Assembly (NCBI GenBank): GCA_963707515.1
Contig: CAVPQI010000003.1
Span: 186,001-250,000, forward strand
Reading direction: 5' to 3'
DNA: 64,000 bases
From: Sva-07 sp963707515
GTDB taxonomy: Bacteria; Actinomycetota; Acidimicrobiia; Acidimicrobiales; Ilumatobacteraceae
This document shows positions 53,912 through 61,945 of this stretch, piece by piece. The first letter of the stretch is position 1. Each line of letters starts with the position of its first letter. Position numbers and translations under genes: made by a program. Under the pieces are notes generated by a model. The model was not told where the DNA came from. It saw only the letters and a program-made list of their open reading frames with translations, and did not search any database.

Positions 53912-54712
53912 TCAGTCGTCCCGACGCCACAGGACCGGGAACTGCGGGTGGTCCATCGGCGCGCCGGCGGGCAGCTCGTCGGCGAGCCCGTCGAACGGCG
54001 GCGACGTCGTCCACGGTCGAGGTGCGTGGACCATGTCGTCGCCGAGGAAGCGCACCGACAACACTCGCCGCCGGCGCCGTCCGGACACGCCAGCCGATCC
54101 GTGCACCGTGAGCATGTCGAAGAACACCGCGTCGCCGGGCTCGAGCGCCCAACCGATCACACGCCACCGATCGGGGTCGGCGTCGAAGTCGGGGCGGTCG
54201 GCGAGCGTGCCCTCGGGGAACCACTTCGCCTGCTCGTCGAGGAACGTCCGCGGCATGTACCACGGGCCGGTGTGGGTGCCGGCCACGAACTCGAGCGTCG
54301 ACGCCCGGTCGACCGGATCGACCGGCAGCCACATGCTGGCGTTCTGCCGGCCGGCGACGTTGTAGTACGGCTGGTCCTGGTGCCACGGCGTGCGCTGACG
54401 GGTGCCCGGCTCCTTGACCAGCAGATGGTCGTGGTAGAGGCGGATCGTCGACGACCCGGTCAGCTCACCGGCGATCGCCGCCCCGGGCGACTCGCGGATG
54501 AAACGCTCCATCGGGGCGATGCGGTCCCAGTTGCAGAAGTCCTCGACGAACACCCCGTCGTCGTCGGCACTGGCTCGCTTGGCGAGCGGGGATGGGTCGG
54601 CGAGGTTGCGCTCGATCGCCTCCTCGGCCAGCGCCAGATCGCCGGCATCGAACGCGCCGCGCACGCACACCGCGCCGTCGCGTTCCCAGTCACCCTCGAT
54701 CTCCCAGCCCAT
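53912..54712 (-). CDS. Phytanoyl-CoA dioxygenase (PhyH) family protein
   Basis: Fe(II)/2-oxoglutarate-dependent oxygenase of 266 residues. The iron-binding H-x-D is in TPWHQDQPYYNVAGRQNASM and the distal His in FDMLTVHGSAGVSG, with the 2-oxoglutarate Arg in RRRVLSVRFLGDD. The segment STLEFVAGTHTGPWYMP is typical of PhyH proteins. The substrate is unknown. Start: ATG at 54712, divergent from the metal-receptor-like gene. Confidence 0.88.
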   Translation of the reverse strand: MGWEIEGDWERDGAVCVRGAFDAGDLALAEEAIERNLADPSPLAKRASADDDGVFVEDFCNWDRIAPMERFIRESPGAAIAGELTGSSTIRLYHDHLLVKEPGTRQRTPWHQDQPYYNVAGRQNASMWLPVDPVDRASTLEFVAGTHTGPWYMPRTFLDEQAKWFPEGTLADRPDFDADPDRWRVIGWALEPGDAVFFDMLTVHGSAGVSGRRRRRVLSVRFLGDDMVHAPRPWTTSPPFDGLADELPAGAPMDHPQFPVLWRRDD

Positions 54713-54737
54713 GCGCCGCTCATCCCTCCGCCGTTGT

Positions 54738-54785
54738 GATCCCGGCCCGATTCTTGCCGCAACGTGGGAGGAATCCGACCGGGGG
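54738..54785 (+). repeat. Decayed relative of the 49-bp palindromic repeat (copy 6)
   Basis: Begins GATCCCGGCCCGATTCTT and ends GAATCCGACCGGGGG. The inner ATTCTT and AATCCGACCG match copies 2-4, but the core has changed to GCCGCAACGTGG. It lies in a divergent promoter region. Confidence 0.55.
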
Positions 54786-54809
54786 CTGACGTCGACGGAC
54801 GGCGTTACG

Positions 54810-55520
54810 GTGACCGTCGTGGCCCAGCGCATCGTCAGCCTCGTCCCGTCGGTGACCGAGACCCTCGCCGCCTGGGGGATCGAGCCGATCGCGTGCACCC
54901 GCTTCTGCGAGCGCCCGGACCTGGCCACCGTCGGTGGCACGAAGAACCCCGACGTCGCAGCGATCGTCGCCCTGCGACCCGATGTCGTGGTGATGGACCG
55001 GCAGGAGAACCGTCGCGAGGACGCCGAGGCGCTGGTCGCCGCGGGGATGACGGTGGTCGATCTCGACGTCCGCTTGCTCGACGGGCTGGCCGACCAGCTG
55101 CACCACCTCGCCACGGCAGTCGGCGTCGAGCGGCCGCCGAGCGACCTGCCCACGCCCGACGAGGTGGGAGCGCGGATGCGGGCCTTCGTGCCGATCTGGC
55201 GCCGCCCGTGGATGACGATCGGCGGGTCGACCTACGGCTCGTCGCTGTTGGCCCACATCGGCGTCGAGAACGTGTACGCCGACGCCGTGGGCGACTACCC
55301 GACCGTCGAGCTCGACGATGTCGGCGCCCGATCTCCCGACGTGGTTCTCGTGCCCTCCGAGCCATACGCGTTCAGCGAGGACCACCTCGGCGAGCTGGCC
55401 GACATCGCCCCGGTTCGCCGTGTCGACGGTCAGGACCTCTTCTGGTGGGGTACGCGTACGCCCGCAGCCATCGCCCGGTTGACGGCGACCGTCGCCGCGA
55501 TCGGCGACCCGCACCGCTGA
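54810..55520 (+). CDS. Helical-backbone metal receptor (BtuF/cobalamin-binding-like) without signal peptide
   Basis: Protein of about 236 residues with the TroA-like fold: AQRIVSLVPSVTETLAAWG, ALRPDVVVMDRQENRREDAE, the linking helix and ARSPDVVLVPSEPYAFSEDHLGELADI. It matches the BtuF-like group of vitamin B12 or haem receptors. No signal peptide or lipobox precedes it with any in-frame start (GTG at 54810 or 54819), so it may act in the cytoplasm, as do some relatives. Its 3' end overlaps the WYL gene on the other strand. Confidence 0.82.
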   Translation: MTVVAQRIVSLVPSVTETLAAWGIEPIACTRFCERPDLATVGGTKNPDVAAIVALRPDVVVMDRQENRREDAEALVAAGMTVVDLDVRLLDGLADQLHHLATAVGVERPPSDLPTPDEVGARMRAFVPIWRRPWMTIGGSTYGSSLLAHIGVENVYADAVGDYPTVELDDVGARSPDVVLVPSEPYAFSEDHLGELADIAPVRRVDGQDLFWWGTRTPAAIARLTATVAAIGDPHR

Positions 55521-56609
55521 GCGGTGTGGGACATGCCGCCCGGGAACGGGGCCGGACGGGCAGCGGACAGGCCTGACGGGCGAACCGAGGCCCGTGGGAA
55601 CGGGGTCGGACGGGGCAGGCGTGCCGTCGTTGTCGTCGTGGTCGTCAGGTCGCGGACGCGGTTGCGGGCGGCGCTGGCCAGCAGACGTCGGGCGACCTCG
55701 GCGACGCGGTCGCGGAGTTCGGGTGGTGACTCGATCTCGAAGTCGAAGCCGATCGTCGCCACCTCGATCACCAGGTAGTCGAGGTTGTCGGCGCCGGCCG
55801 TCAGCCTCGTGACGTCGTCGTCGACGGCTTCGAGCATCCCCACGCCGGGCGGGATGAGGCGTTCGAGGTCGGTGATCGGGGCGTGGATCAGCACCTGCGC
55901 CTGGTACGGGTACGGCGCGGTGGTGATCGCCCGGTGGACGAACGACGCCGCATCGGGCGGATCGGGCAGCGTGACGCCGTGGCCGGTGCGCACCGCTGCG
56001 CCCATCCGGTCGAGGCGGAACGTGCGCCAGTCGGTGCGGTCGAGGTCGTAGGCGACGAGGTACCACCGCCGCCCGACGCTGACGACGCGATACGGCTCGA
56101 TGCGCCGGTCGGTCGAACGTCCCTGGGCGTCGCGGTAACCGACGTGCAGCCGCTCGCCCGCCGCGGCAGGCGTTGGACACGGTGACGAGCAGGTCGTGGT
56201 CGACCGCGTCGCCGCCGGAGGGGAGGCGGACGGTCGCCGCCGCAAGCGCTTCGGCCTCTGCCCGGGCGGTCGGCGGCAGCGACGACTGCAACTTGCCGAG
56301 CGCCCGGTCGGCGGCGTCGGCGATGCCGACCACCGAGTCGCCCGCAGCGGCGCGGACGCACACGGCGAGCGCCACGGTCTCTTCTCGGTCGAGGATCAGC
56401 GGTGGGATCGCGCTGCCGCCGCTGCCGAGTGAGTAACGGCCCTCGACACCACGCATCGCGTCGATCGCGTACCCCAGCGTGCGCAGCCGATCGATGTCGC
56501 GACGGACGGTGCGCACCGTGACGCCGAGGTCGTCGGCGAGCTGCGGTCCGGTCGGCTGCTCGCCGCGTTGCAGCTGGGAGAGGATCGCCAGCAGGCGCTC
56601 GGTCGACAT
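55430..56609 (-). pseudogene. WYL-domain transcriptional regulator, frameshifted
   Basis: The N-terminal HTH_11 domain (MSTERLLAILSQLQRGEQPT, DDLGVTVRTVRRDIDRLRTLG) is intact. After VTVSNACR, a single extra base near 56155-56166 shifts frame; the corrected reading gives GERLHVGYRDAQGRSTDRRIEPYRVVSVGRRWYLVAYDLDRTDWRTFRLDRM, the WYL domain with its W-Y-L strand. It then continues into a C-terminal WCX-like region. Beyond VRDLTT the sequence is low-complexity and overlaps the metal-receptor gene. Function by family: effector-binding repressor or activator. The promoter has a perfect palindrome shared with a divergent small gene. Confidence 0.78.
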
Positions 56610-56629
56610 CGTCGAACATTCTGCCAGAA

Positions 56630-56645
56630 ACAGGAACGTTCCTGT
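56630..56645. promoter_or_regulatory. Perfect 16-bp palindrome upstream of WYL regulator
   Basis: ACAGGAACGTTCCTGT, 20 bases upstream of the WYL start codon and in the promoter side of the divergent small gene. It is a likely autoregulatory site. Confidence 0.65.
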
Positions 56646-56741
56646 CCTGATTCCGTCGTACCGTCGAACACGTCAGCAACACCAACACGTCAACCACGGA
56701 CATCGACCGTGGCGGCGCAACCGTCCCACAAGGAGCGAACC

Positions 56742-56867
56742 ATGTATCCGATCCTCGATCACCTCGACCGCCTCGAGATGCTCCGCCGCGAGGCCGTCGA
56801 GTATCGCCTGGCACGCGAGTACCGGCGCCGCCGCCGCGAGGCCCGAGGGCGCGACCCGGCGCGCTGA
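56742..56867 (+). CDS. Small basic protein, 41 residues
   Basis: A strong AAGGAG site lies nine bases upstream of the ATG at 56742. The protein is MYPILDHLDRLEMLRREAVE followed by a helical, Arg-rich C-terminus (YRLAREYRRRRREARGRDPA, R), which would form one amphipathic, positively charged helix. No family is recognised. It is divergent from the WYL regulator with a palindrome between, and its stop is followed by a hairpin, so it looks like a complete transcription unit. Confidence 0.6.
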   Translation: MYPILDHLDRLEMLRREAVEYRLAREYRRRRREARGRDPAR

Positions 56868-56886
56868 CCGGGCGTCTCCACCGCTC

Positions 56887-56930
56887 ACCGATGAGCGTGA
56901 CCACCGGATGGGGTGGTCGCGCTCATCGGT
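56887..56930 (+). terminator. Hairpin of the GATGAGC family after small gene
   Basis: ACCGATGAGCG...CGCTCATCGGT with inner GACCACC / GGTGGTC; the stem is about 19 pairs with one mismatch. It shares its outer arms with the units of arrays A and B. A decayed second copy lies at about 56969-57008. Confidence 0.75.
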
Positions 56931-57029
56931 GGCGCGTCCGGGGCGCGCCGGCACAGCGCGGTCGCCGCGATGCGCAAGGCCCGCCGATGCGGGGGTCCGC
57001 TCATCGTGGCGCGGGCTAGCGTCCCGCCG

Positions 57030-58448
57030 ATGAGTGACCTCCGACGTGGCCACGTCGCCGATGCGTGCCGGTACTTCGATTCGTGGCTGGCACTGCGGCG
57101 TGAGGTCGACCGGGTCCCTGGCATCCAGGCGGCGATCTTCCACGACGACGCGGTGGTGTGGTCGGCGTCCCACGGCGTCGCCGACCTCGACACCGGTGAG
57201 GCGCTCACCGACGGCCACTTGTTCCGCATCGCCTCACACTCCAAGACGTTCACCGCCACGGCCGTGATGCAGCTCGCCGGCGGCGGTCGCCTGCGCCTCG
57301 ACGACACCGTGGGGGCGTGGATCGACGAGCTGTCGACGTCGCCCATCGGCGCCATCACGCTGCGCGAACTGCTGTCACACGCCAGCGGGCTGGTGCGCGA
57401 CGGCTGGGACGGCGACTTCTGGCAGCTCGACCACACCTTTCCGGACCGTGACGAGCTGCTGCGGATCGCCTCCGACGCAGCGGACGTGCTGCCGCGCAAC
57501 GAACGCTTCAAGTACTCGAACGTCGGCTACTCGCTGCTCGGCGAGGTCGTCGCCCGAGCGAGCGGGAGCTCCTATCGCGACTACGTGCAGGAGCACGTCA
57601 TCGACCGCCTCGGCCTGGCCGACACCGGACCGGATCTCGACCCGGCGCGTGCCGGCGAACTCGCCGCCGGCCACACGGCCCTGGGCTACGCCGATCGCCG
57701 GATCACGATCGATCACATCGACACGATGGCGATGACGGCGGCAACCGGGCTCTACTCGACCGCCCGTGACCTCGTCACCTACGCCTCGGCGCACTTCGTC
57801 GACGACGAGCGCCTGCTGAGTGCCGAGGCGAAACGGGAGATGCAGCACGCGGCATGGCGCATCGACGGGACGGAGAGCGAGTACGGCCTCGGCTTCGAGA
57901 TCCTGACCATCGGCTCGCGGCGCGTGCTCGGGCACGGCGGCGGCTATCCGGGGCACATCACCCGCACGTACTTCGATCCGGTCGACCGGTTGGCGGTCAG
58001 CGTGTTCACCAACGCCATCGACGGTCCGGCGCTCGGCATGGCGACGGTGGCGATCAAGCTCGTCGACCTCGCCGCCACGGGTGTCGGCGGATCGACGGCC
58101 GACGCCGTCGGCGTCGATCTGCAGTCGTTCTGCGGGCGCTTCGCCACGTTGTGGGGCGTGTACGACATCGTCGATCTCGGCGGCCGGCTGTACCAGCTGT
58201 TGCCGACACTGGTCGACCCGACGGTCGCCCCGACGCGGCTCGAGGTCGTCGATCGTGACACGCTGCGCATCGCCCACACATCCGGCTACGGATCGCGCAA
58301 CGAGCGGTTGACAGTGCAGCGCCGTGCCGACGGCTCGATCGCCTCGATCCGTGGCGGCAGCGGCTCCACCGCCTATCCGCTCGACGAGTTCCGCGGCGCC
58401 GTCGCTCGGCGCGACCGGGTGCGCCTCGGCGACCCGATCCGTCCCTGA
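57030..58448 (+). CDS. Serine hydrolase, class C beta-lactamase/PBP-like
   Basis: Cytoplasmic-looking protein of 472 residues. S-x-x-K is SHSK at 69-72 (LFRIASHSKTFTATAVMQLA), Y-x-N is YSN in RFKYSNVGYSLLGEV, and the third motif is HGG in RVLGHGGGYPGHITR. The last 110 residues form an extra beta domain as in some esterase EstB or D-aminopeptidase relatives. No signal peptide is seen, so a cell-wall role is unlikely. Start: ATG at 57030. The substrate is unknown. Confidence 0.9.
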   Translation: MSDLRRGHVADACRYFDSWLALRREVDRVPGIQAAIFHDDAVVWSASHGVADLDTGEALTDGHLFRIASHSKTFTATAVMQLAGGGRLRLDDTVGAWIDELSTSPIGAITLRELLSHASGLVRDGWDGDFWQLDHTFPDRDELLRIASDAADVLPRNERFKYSNVGYSLLGEVVARASGSSYRDYVQEHVIDRLGLADTGPDLDPARAGELAAGHTALGYADRRITIDHIDTMAMTAATGLYSTARDLVTYASAHFVDDERLLSAEAKREMQHAAWRIDGTESEYGLGFEILTIGSRRVLGHGGGYPGHITRTYFDPVDRLAVSVFTNAIDGPALGMATVAIKLVDLAATGVGGSTADAVGVDLQSFCGRFATLWGVYDIVDLGGRLYQLLPTLVDPTVAPTRLEVVDRDTLRIAHTSGYGSRNERLTVQRRADGSIASIRGGSGSTAYPLDEFRGAVARRDRVRLGDPIRP

Positions 58449-58578
58449 CGCCCCGGCGCCACCCGGGCTCGCGCTCCCGCCGACTCGTTGCGATGACTGC
58501 GAGCGCCGCAGGTGCAGGCGATCGTCGTCGCCACGAGCGGGTGGAAAGATCGCCGCGATCTGGGGCGTCGCCGGGGCG

Positions 58579-58695
58579 ATGAACGAATACCTGGCGATGG
58601 CGGCGTACACGCGAATCGGTGCCATCCTCCATGCCCGCGGCGAGCACGCCGCCGATCCGCGCGGCGTGCGCATGCTCGAGCTCGCCGGGCACTGA
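58579..58695 (+). CDS. Possible 38-residue small protein
   Basis: Reading MNEYLAMAAYTRIGAILHA from the ATG at 58579 gives a short, mostly helical peptide that fills part of the 259-base gap before the convergent flavoprotein gene. There is only a weak G-rich ribosome site and no homology that I can name; it may be chance. Confidence 0.2.
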   Translation: MNEYLAMAAYTRIGAILHARGEHAADPRGVRMLELAGH

Positions 58696-58707
58696 ACCCG
58701 CCGTCGC

Positions 58708-60210
58708 TCACCCCGGCGGGGCGAGTTTGGCGACGATCGTCGGAAGGAACTCCGCCACCGTGGGGTGGATCGGCAGCCACGTCTCGAAGGCATCGGCGCG
58801 CACCCCGGCGTGCATCATCATCGACACGGTCTGGACGATCTCGTCGCCGTGCAGTCCGAATGTCGCCGCGCCGACGAACTGCCCCGACTCGTTGTCGACG
58901 AGGAGGCGGATCAGCCCGGCGGTCTCGCCGTCGAGCACCGCCTTGGTCAGTTCGGCCATCGGGAAGGTGACGACCGAGTAGTCGACGCCGCGCTGGCGGG
59001 CCTGTGACTCGGTCATCCCGACCCGACCGAGCGGCGGGTCGGTGAACAGGGCGTAGGTGGTGGTGCGATCGGCGACCGTGCGCGGTCCCCCGGCGAGGTG
59101 GTCGGCGAGGATCTCGAAGTCCTGGTACGAGGTGTGGGTGAAGGCGCCGCGGCCGTTGACGTCGCCGACGGCGTAGATGCCGACGACGTTCGTTGCGAAC
59201 ACGTCGTTGGTGGTGACGTAGCCGTGGTCGTCGCGGTGCACCCCGACGGTGTCGAGTCCGAGTTCGTCGGCGTTGGGGATGCGTCCGGCGGCGACGAGCA
59301 CGTGCGAGGCCTCGAGCACCGACCCGTCCTGCAGCGTGAATCTGGCCGCGACACCGTCGTCGCCGGGCGCGGCGCGCTCGATGGCGACACCGGTGCGCAC
59401 GTCGATGCCTTCGTCGGCGAGCATCGCCTCGATGGCGTCGGTGACGTCGGCGTCCTCGCGTCCGATCAACCGCGGCCCCTGCTCGACGATCGTCACTGCG
59501 GCGCCGAAGCGGGAGAACATCTGCCCGAACTCGAGCCCGATGTAGCTGCCACCGATGACGACGAGGTGCTCCGGCAGGTCGGTCAGGTCGAGGATCGAGT
59601 GATGGTCGAGCCAGTCGATCGAGTCCAACCCGTCGATCGGCGGCGGGACGGAGCGGGCCCCGGTGTTGAGGATCACCCGCGGGGCAGCGAGGCGCCGCGT
59701 GCCGCCGTCGCCGAGGACGTCGACGACGTGGACCGGCGACGCGCCACCGTCCACCGAGCCGACGAAGCGTGCCCAGCCGTGGAGGTAGGTCAACGACGCG
59801 TCGTCGGTGTAGCGCTGCTCCGACGAGTCCCGCCAGTTGTCGATCATCTCGTCCTTGCGGGCGACGACCGCCGCCAGGTCGACGCGCACCTCGCCGACCT
59901 CGACGCCCCACTGCCGGGCGTTCCGGGCGACGTGCGCAACCCGCGCCGAGGCGCGCATCGCCTTGGTCGGACGGCAGCCGTCGTTGAGGCAGGTGCCCCC
60001 GATCGGACCATGGTTGACGAGCGCCACGCGTTCGCCGCGGTCGTCGAGCGTGGTCGCCAGCCCGGGTCCGGCCTGGCCAGCGCCGATGACGATCGTGTCG
60101 AAGCGTTCGGCGCCGTCGAGCCGGACATCGTCGAGTCCGGCGTCGAGTTCGCCATCGAGTTCGGTGTCGAGCCCGCCATCGAGTTCGGGGGTGACTGCAT
60201 CGGTGGTCAC
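58708..60210 (-). CDS. Pyridine nucleotide-disulfide oxidoreductase, mercuric-reductase-like
   Basis: FAD flavoprotein of 500 residues. FAD-binding GAGQAG at 43-48, redox-active cysteines C74 and C79 in GGTCLNDGCRPTKAM, NAD(P)-binding VVIGGSYIGLEFGQMFSRFG, GIYAVGDVNGRGAF and the C-terminal dimer motif WLPIHPTVAEFLP. There is no heavy-metal-binding N-terminal domain and no mer gene nearby, so the substrate is probably another disulfide or quinone. Residues 9-33 are a Glu/Leu/Asp/Gly repeat (ELDGGLDTELDGELDAGLDD) from a short DNA repeat. The start is the GTG at 60210. Confidence 0.9.
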   Translation of the reverse strand: MTTDAVTPELDGGLDTELDGELDAGLDDVRLDGAERFDTIVIGAGQAGPGLATTLDDRGERVALVNHGPIGGTCLNDGCRPTKAMRASARVAHVARNARQWGVEVGEVRVDLAAVVARKDEMIDNWRDSSEQRYTDDASLTYLHGWARFVGSVDGGASPVHVVDVLGDGGTRRLAAPRVILNTGARSVPPPIDGLDSIDWLDHHSILDLTDLPEHLVVIGGSYIGLEFGQMFSRFGAAVTIVEQGPRLIGREDADVTDAIEAMLADEGIDVRTGVAIERAAPGDDGVAARFTLQDGSVLEASHVLVAAGRIPNADELGLDTVGVHRDDHGYVTTNDVFATNVVGIYAVGDVNGRGAFTHTSYQDFEILADHLAGGPRTVADRTTTYALFTDPPLGRVGMTESQARQRGVDYSVVTFPMAELTKAVLDGETAGLIRLLVDNESGQFVGAATFGLHGDEIVQTVSMMMHAGVRADAFETWLPIHPTVAEFLPTIVAKLAPPG

Positions 60211-60324
60211 GCATCGAGCGTAGTGAGCGCCGTCGGGCCGCTCGACCCGACCCGTTCGGCGGGCCGTGCCGCACCCGGACGGTCGAGGCGGTCGCCGTGC
60301 CGAGGGCCGGTACGGTTCGGCGGC

Positions 60325-61308
60325 ATGTGGGAGATCCGGTCGCACGCAGCACCGCCGAGCGCGCTGCTGGCCCGCCGCGACGGCGCCGGCGCCGGCACCG
60401 AGACGGCCGCCGATGCCGGTGGCGCAACCGGAGTCGCAACCGGTGTCACAACCGGTGTCACAACCGGTGTCACAACCGTTGTCGGTGTCGAGCAGACGTC
60501 GGCGGGCTGGACGTTCCGGTGGGATCACTGCGCGCTGATGGGGGTGGTCAACGTGACCCCCGACTCGTTCTCCGACGGCGGTGAGCACGACACGCCGACG
60601 GCGGCGATCGCCCACGGGCGCCGTCTCGCCGACGACGGGGCGACCTTCCTCGACGTCGGCGGCGAGTCCACCCGCCCGGGCGCCGCGACGGTCCCGACCG
60701 ACGTCGAGATCGAGCGCGTCGTGCCGGTGATCGCCGCCCTGGCTGGTGACGGTCGCACGATCGTCAGCGTCGACACGCGCAAGCCCGAGGTCGCTGCGGC
60801 CGCCCTCGACGCAGGCGCACACCTGGTCAACGACGTCGGTGGGTTGCGCGATGCGGCGATGATCGCGGTCTGTGCCGGCCGTGGCGTGCCGGCCGTCGTC
60901 ATGCACATGCAGGGCGAGCCGGCGACGATGCAACGCGATCCGCGATATGACGACGTCGTCGCCGAGGTCGCCGGCTGGCTCCACGAACGGGCGGCGCGGG
61001 CGCTCGCCGCGGGCCTCCCGTCGGTCGTCGTCGACCCCGGCATCGGCTTCGGCAAGACGGTCGAACACAACGTCGCCCTACTGCGCGCCCTGCCGCTCGG
61101 TTCCGCACATCCGGTGCTCGTCGGCGCCTCCCGTAAGCGCACGGTGCAGGTGCTCGCCGGCCTCGACGGCCCGGAGCACAGCGACGTGGCGAGCGTCGCG
61201 GTGCACCTCTTCGCCGCGCAGCGCGGCGCGGCGATCGCCCGCGTCCACGACGTTGCCGCCCACCGCCAGGCATTCGCCGTCGACGCTCGGCTGCGCGCCG
61301 ACGGCTGA
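60325..61308 (+). CDS. folP: Dihydropteroate synthase with N-terminal repeat extension
   Basis: Folate enzyme of 327 residues joining p-aminobenzoate to the pterin diphosphate. All hallmarks are visible: MGVVNVTPDSFSDGG (72-86), DVGGESTRPGA, VSVDTRKPEVAAAAL, LVNDVGGLRD, VVMHMQGEPATMQ, VVDPGIGFGKTVEHN and VLVGASRKRTVQ. The first 60 residues are not part of the barrel; residues 34-52 are a TGVT repeat encoded by a 12-bp tandem repeat. No other folate gene is adjacent. An internal start near residue 61-71 would give a standard-length enzyme. Confidence 0.93.
   Translation: MWEIRSHAAPPSALLARRDGAGAGTETAADAGGATGVATGVTTGVTTGVTTVVGVEQTSAGWTFRWDHCALMGVVNVTPDSFSDGGEHDTPTAAIAHGRRLADDGATFLDVGGESTRPGAATVPTDVEIERVVPVIAALAGDGRTIVSVDTRKPEVAAAALDAGAHLVNDVGGLRDAAMIAVCAGRGVPAVVMHMQGEPATMQRDPRYDDVVAEVAGWLHERAARALAAGLPSVVVDPGIGFGKTVEHNVALLRALPLGSAHPVLVGASRKRTVQVLAGLDGPEHSDVASVAVHLFAAQRGAAIARVHDVAAHRQAFAVDARLRADG
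60427..60480. repeat. 12-bp in-frame tandem repeat in folP
   Basis: Three perfect units of ACCGGTGTCACA flanked by two variant units encode the TGVT repeats of the N-terminal extension. Confidence 0.92.
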
Positions 61309-61376
61309 GCCGGCGCCCGCGCGCCGTTCCGGTGGGGCGTTCCGCTGCGTCGGCTGGGATGTGCTCAACTCGTGCC

Positions 61377-61910
61377 ATGGCTGAGTTCCTCACCGACATC
61401 GAAACCCTCCGGGCCCGGGCGCGCATCAACATCGAGCAGGGCCCGATCACCGAGTCGTACGGTGCCGATCGCGACCGCGTGATCGACGTGCTCAACCAGG
61501 CCTTGGCAACCGAGCTGGTGTGCGTGCTGCGCTACAAGCGGCACTACTACACGGCGAGCGGGCTCAACGCCGCGCCGGTCGCCGCCGAGTTCTTGCAGCA
61601 CGCCAACGAGGAGCAGGCACACGCCGACCAGATCGCACTGCGCATCACCCAGCTGCAGGGCGAGCCGAACTTCGATCCCGAGGGCCTCGCCACCCGCTCG
61701 CACTCGGAGTACGACGGCTCGACCGGCCTGTTGGAGATGGTCAAGGAGGACCTGATCGCCGAGCGCATCGCCATCGAGAGCTACGGCGAGATCATCCGCT
61801 GGATCGGTGACAAGGATCCGACCACGCGGCGCATGCTCGAGGACATCCTCGGCGTCGAAGAGGAGCACGCCGACGACCTGCTGAGCATCCTCCAGGACAT
61901 GAACGCCTGA
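61377..61910 (+). CDS. Bacterioferritin-like ferritin-family protein
   Basis: Four-helix-bundle protein of 177 residues. Diiron-type ligands can be placed: E46 in QALATELVCVL, E79 and H82 in NEEQAHAD, E129 in LIAERIAIE and E162 with H164/H165 region in GVEEEHADDL. This is the ferritin-like/bacterioferritin pattern, acting in iron storage or in protection from peroxide. The haem Met is not obvious. Start: ATG at 61377. Confidence 0.88.
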   Translation: MAEFLTDIETLRARARINIEQGPITESYGADRDRVIDVLNQALATELVCVLRYKRHYYTASGLNAAPVAAEFLQHANEEQAHADQIALRITQLQGEPNFDPEGLATRSHSEYDGSTGLLEMVKEDLIAERIAIESYGEIIRWIGDKDPTTRRMLEDILGVEEEHADDLLSILQDMNA

Positions 61911-61945
61911 CGCCGGACCGTGCGGGCCGCGTCAGGGGTGCTCGA

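Noticed and set aside
7057..54785. 49-bp repeats as phage attachment sites
   Set aside because: They are many, palindromic and not linked to an integrase or to a tRNA gene.
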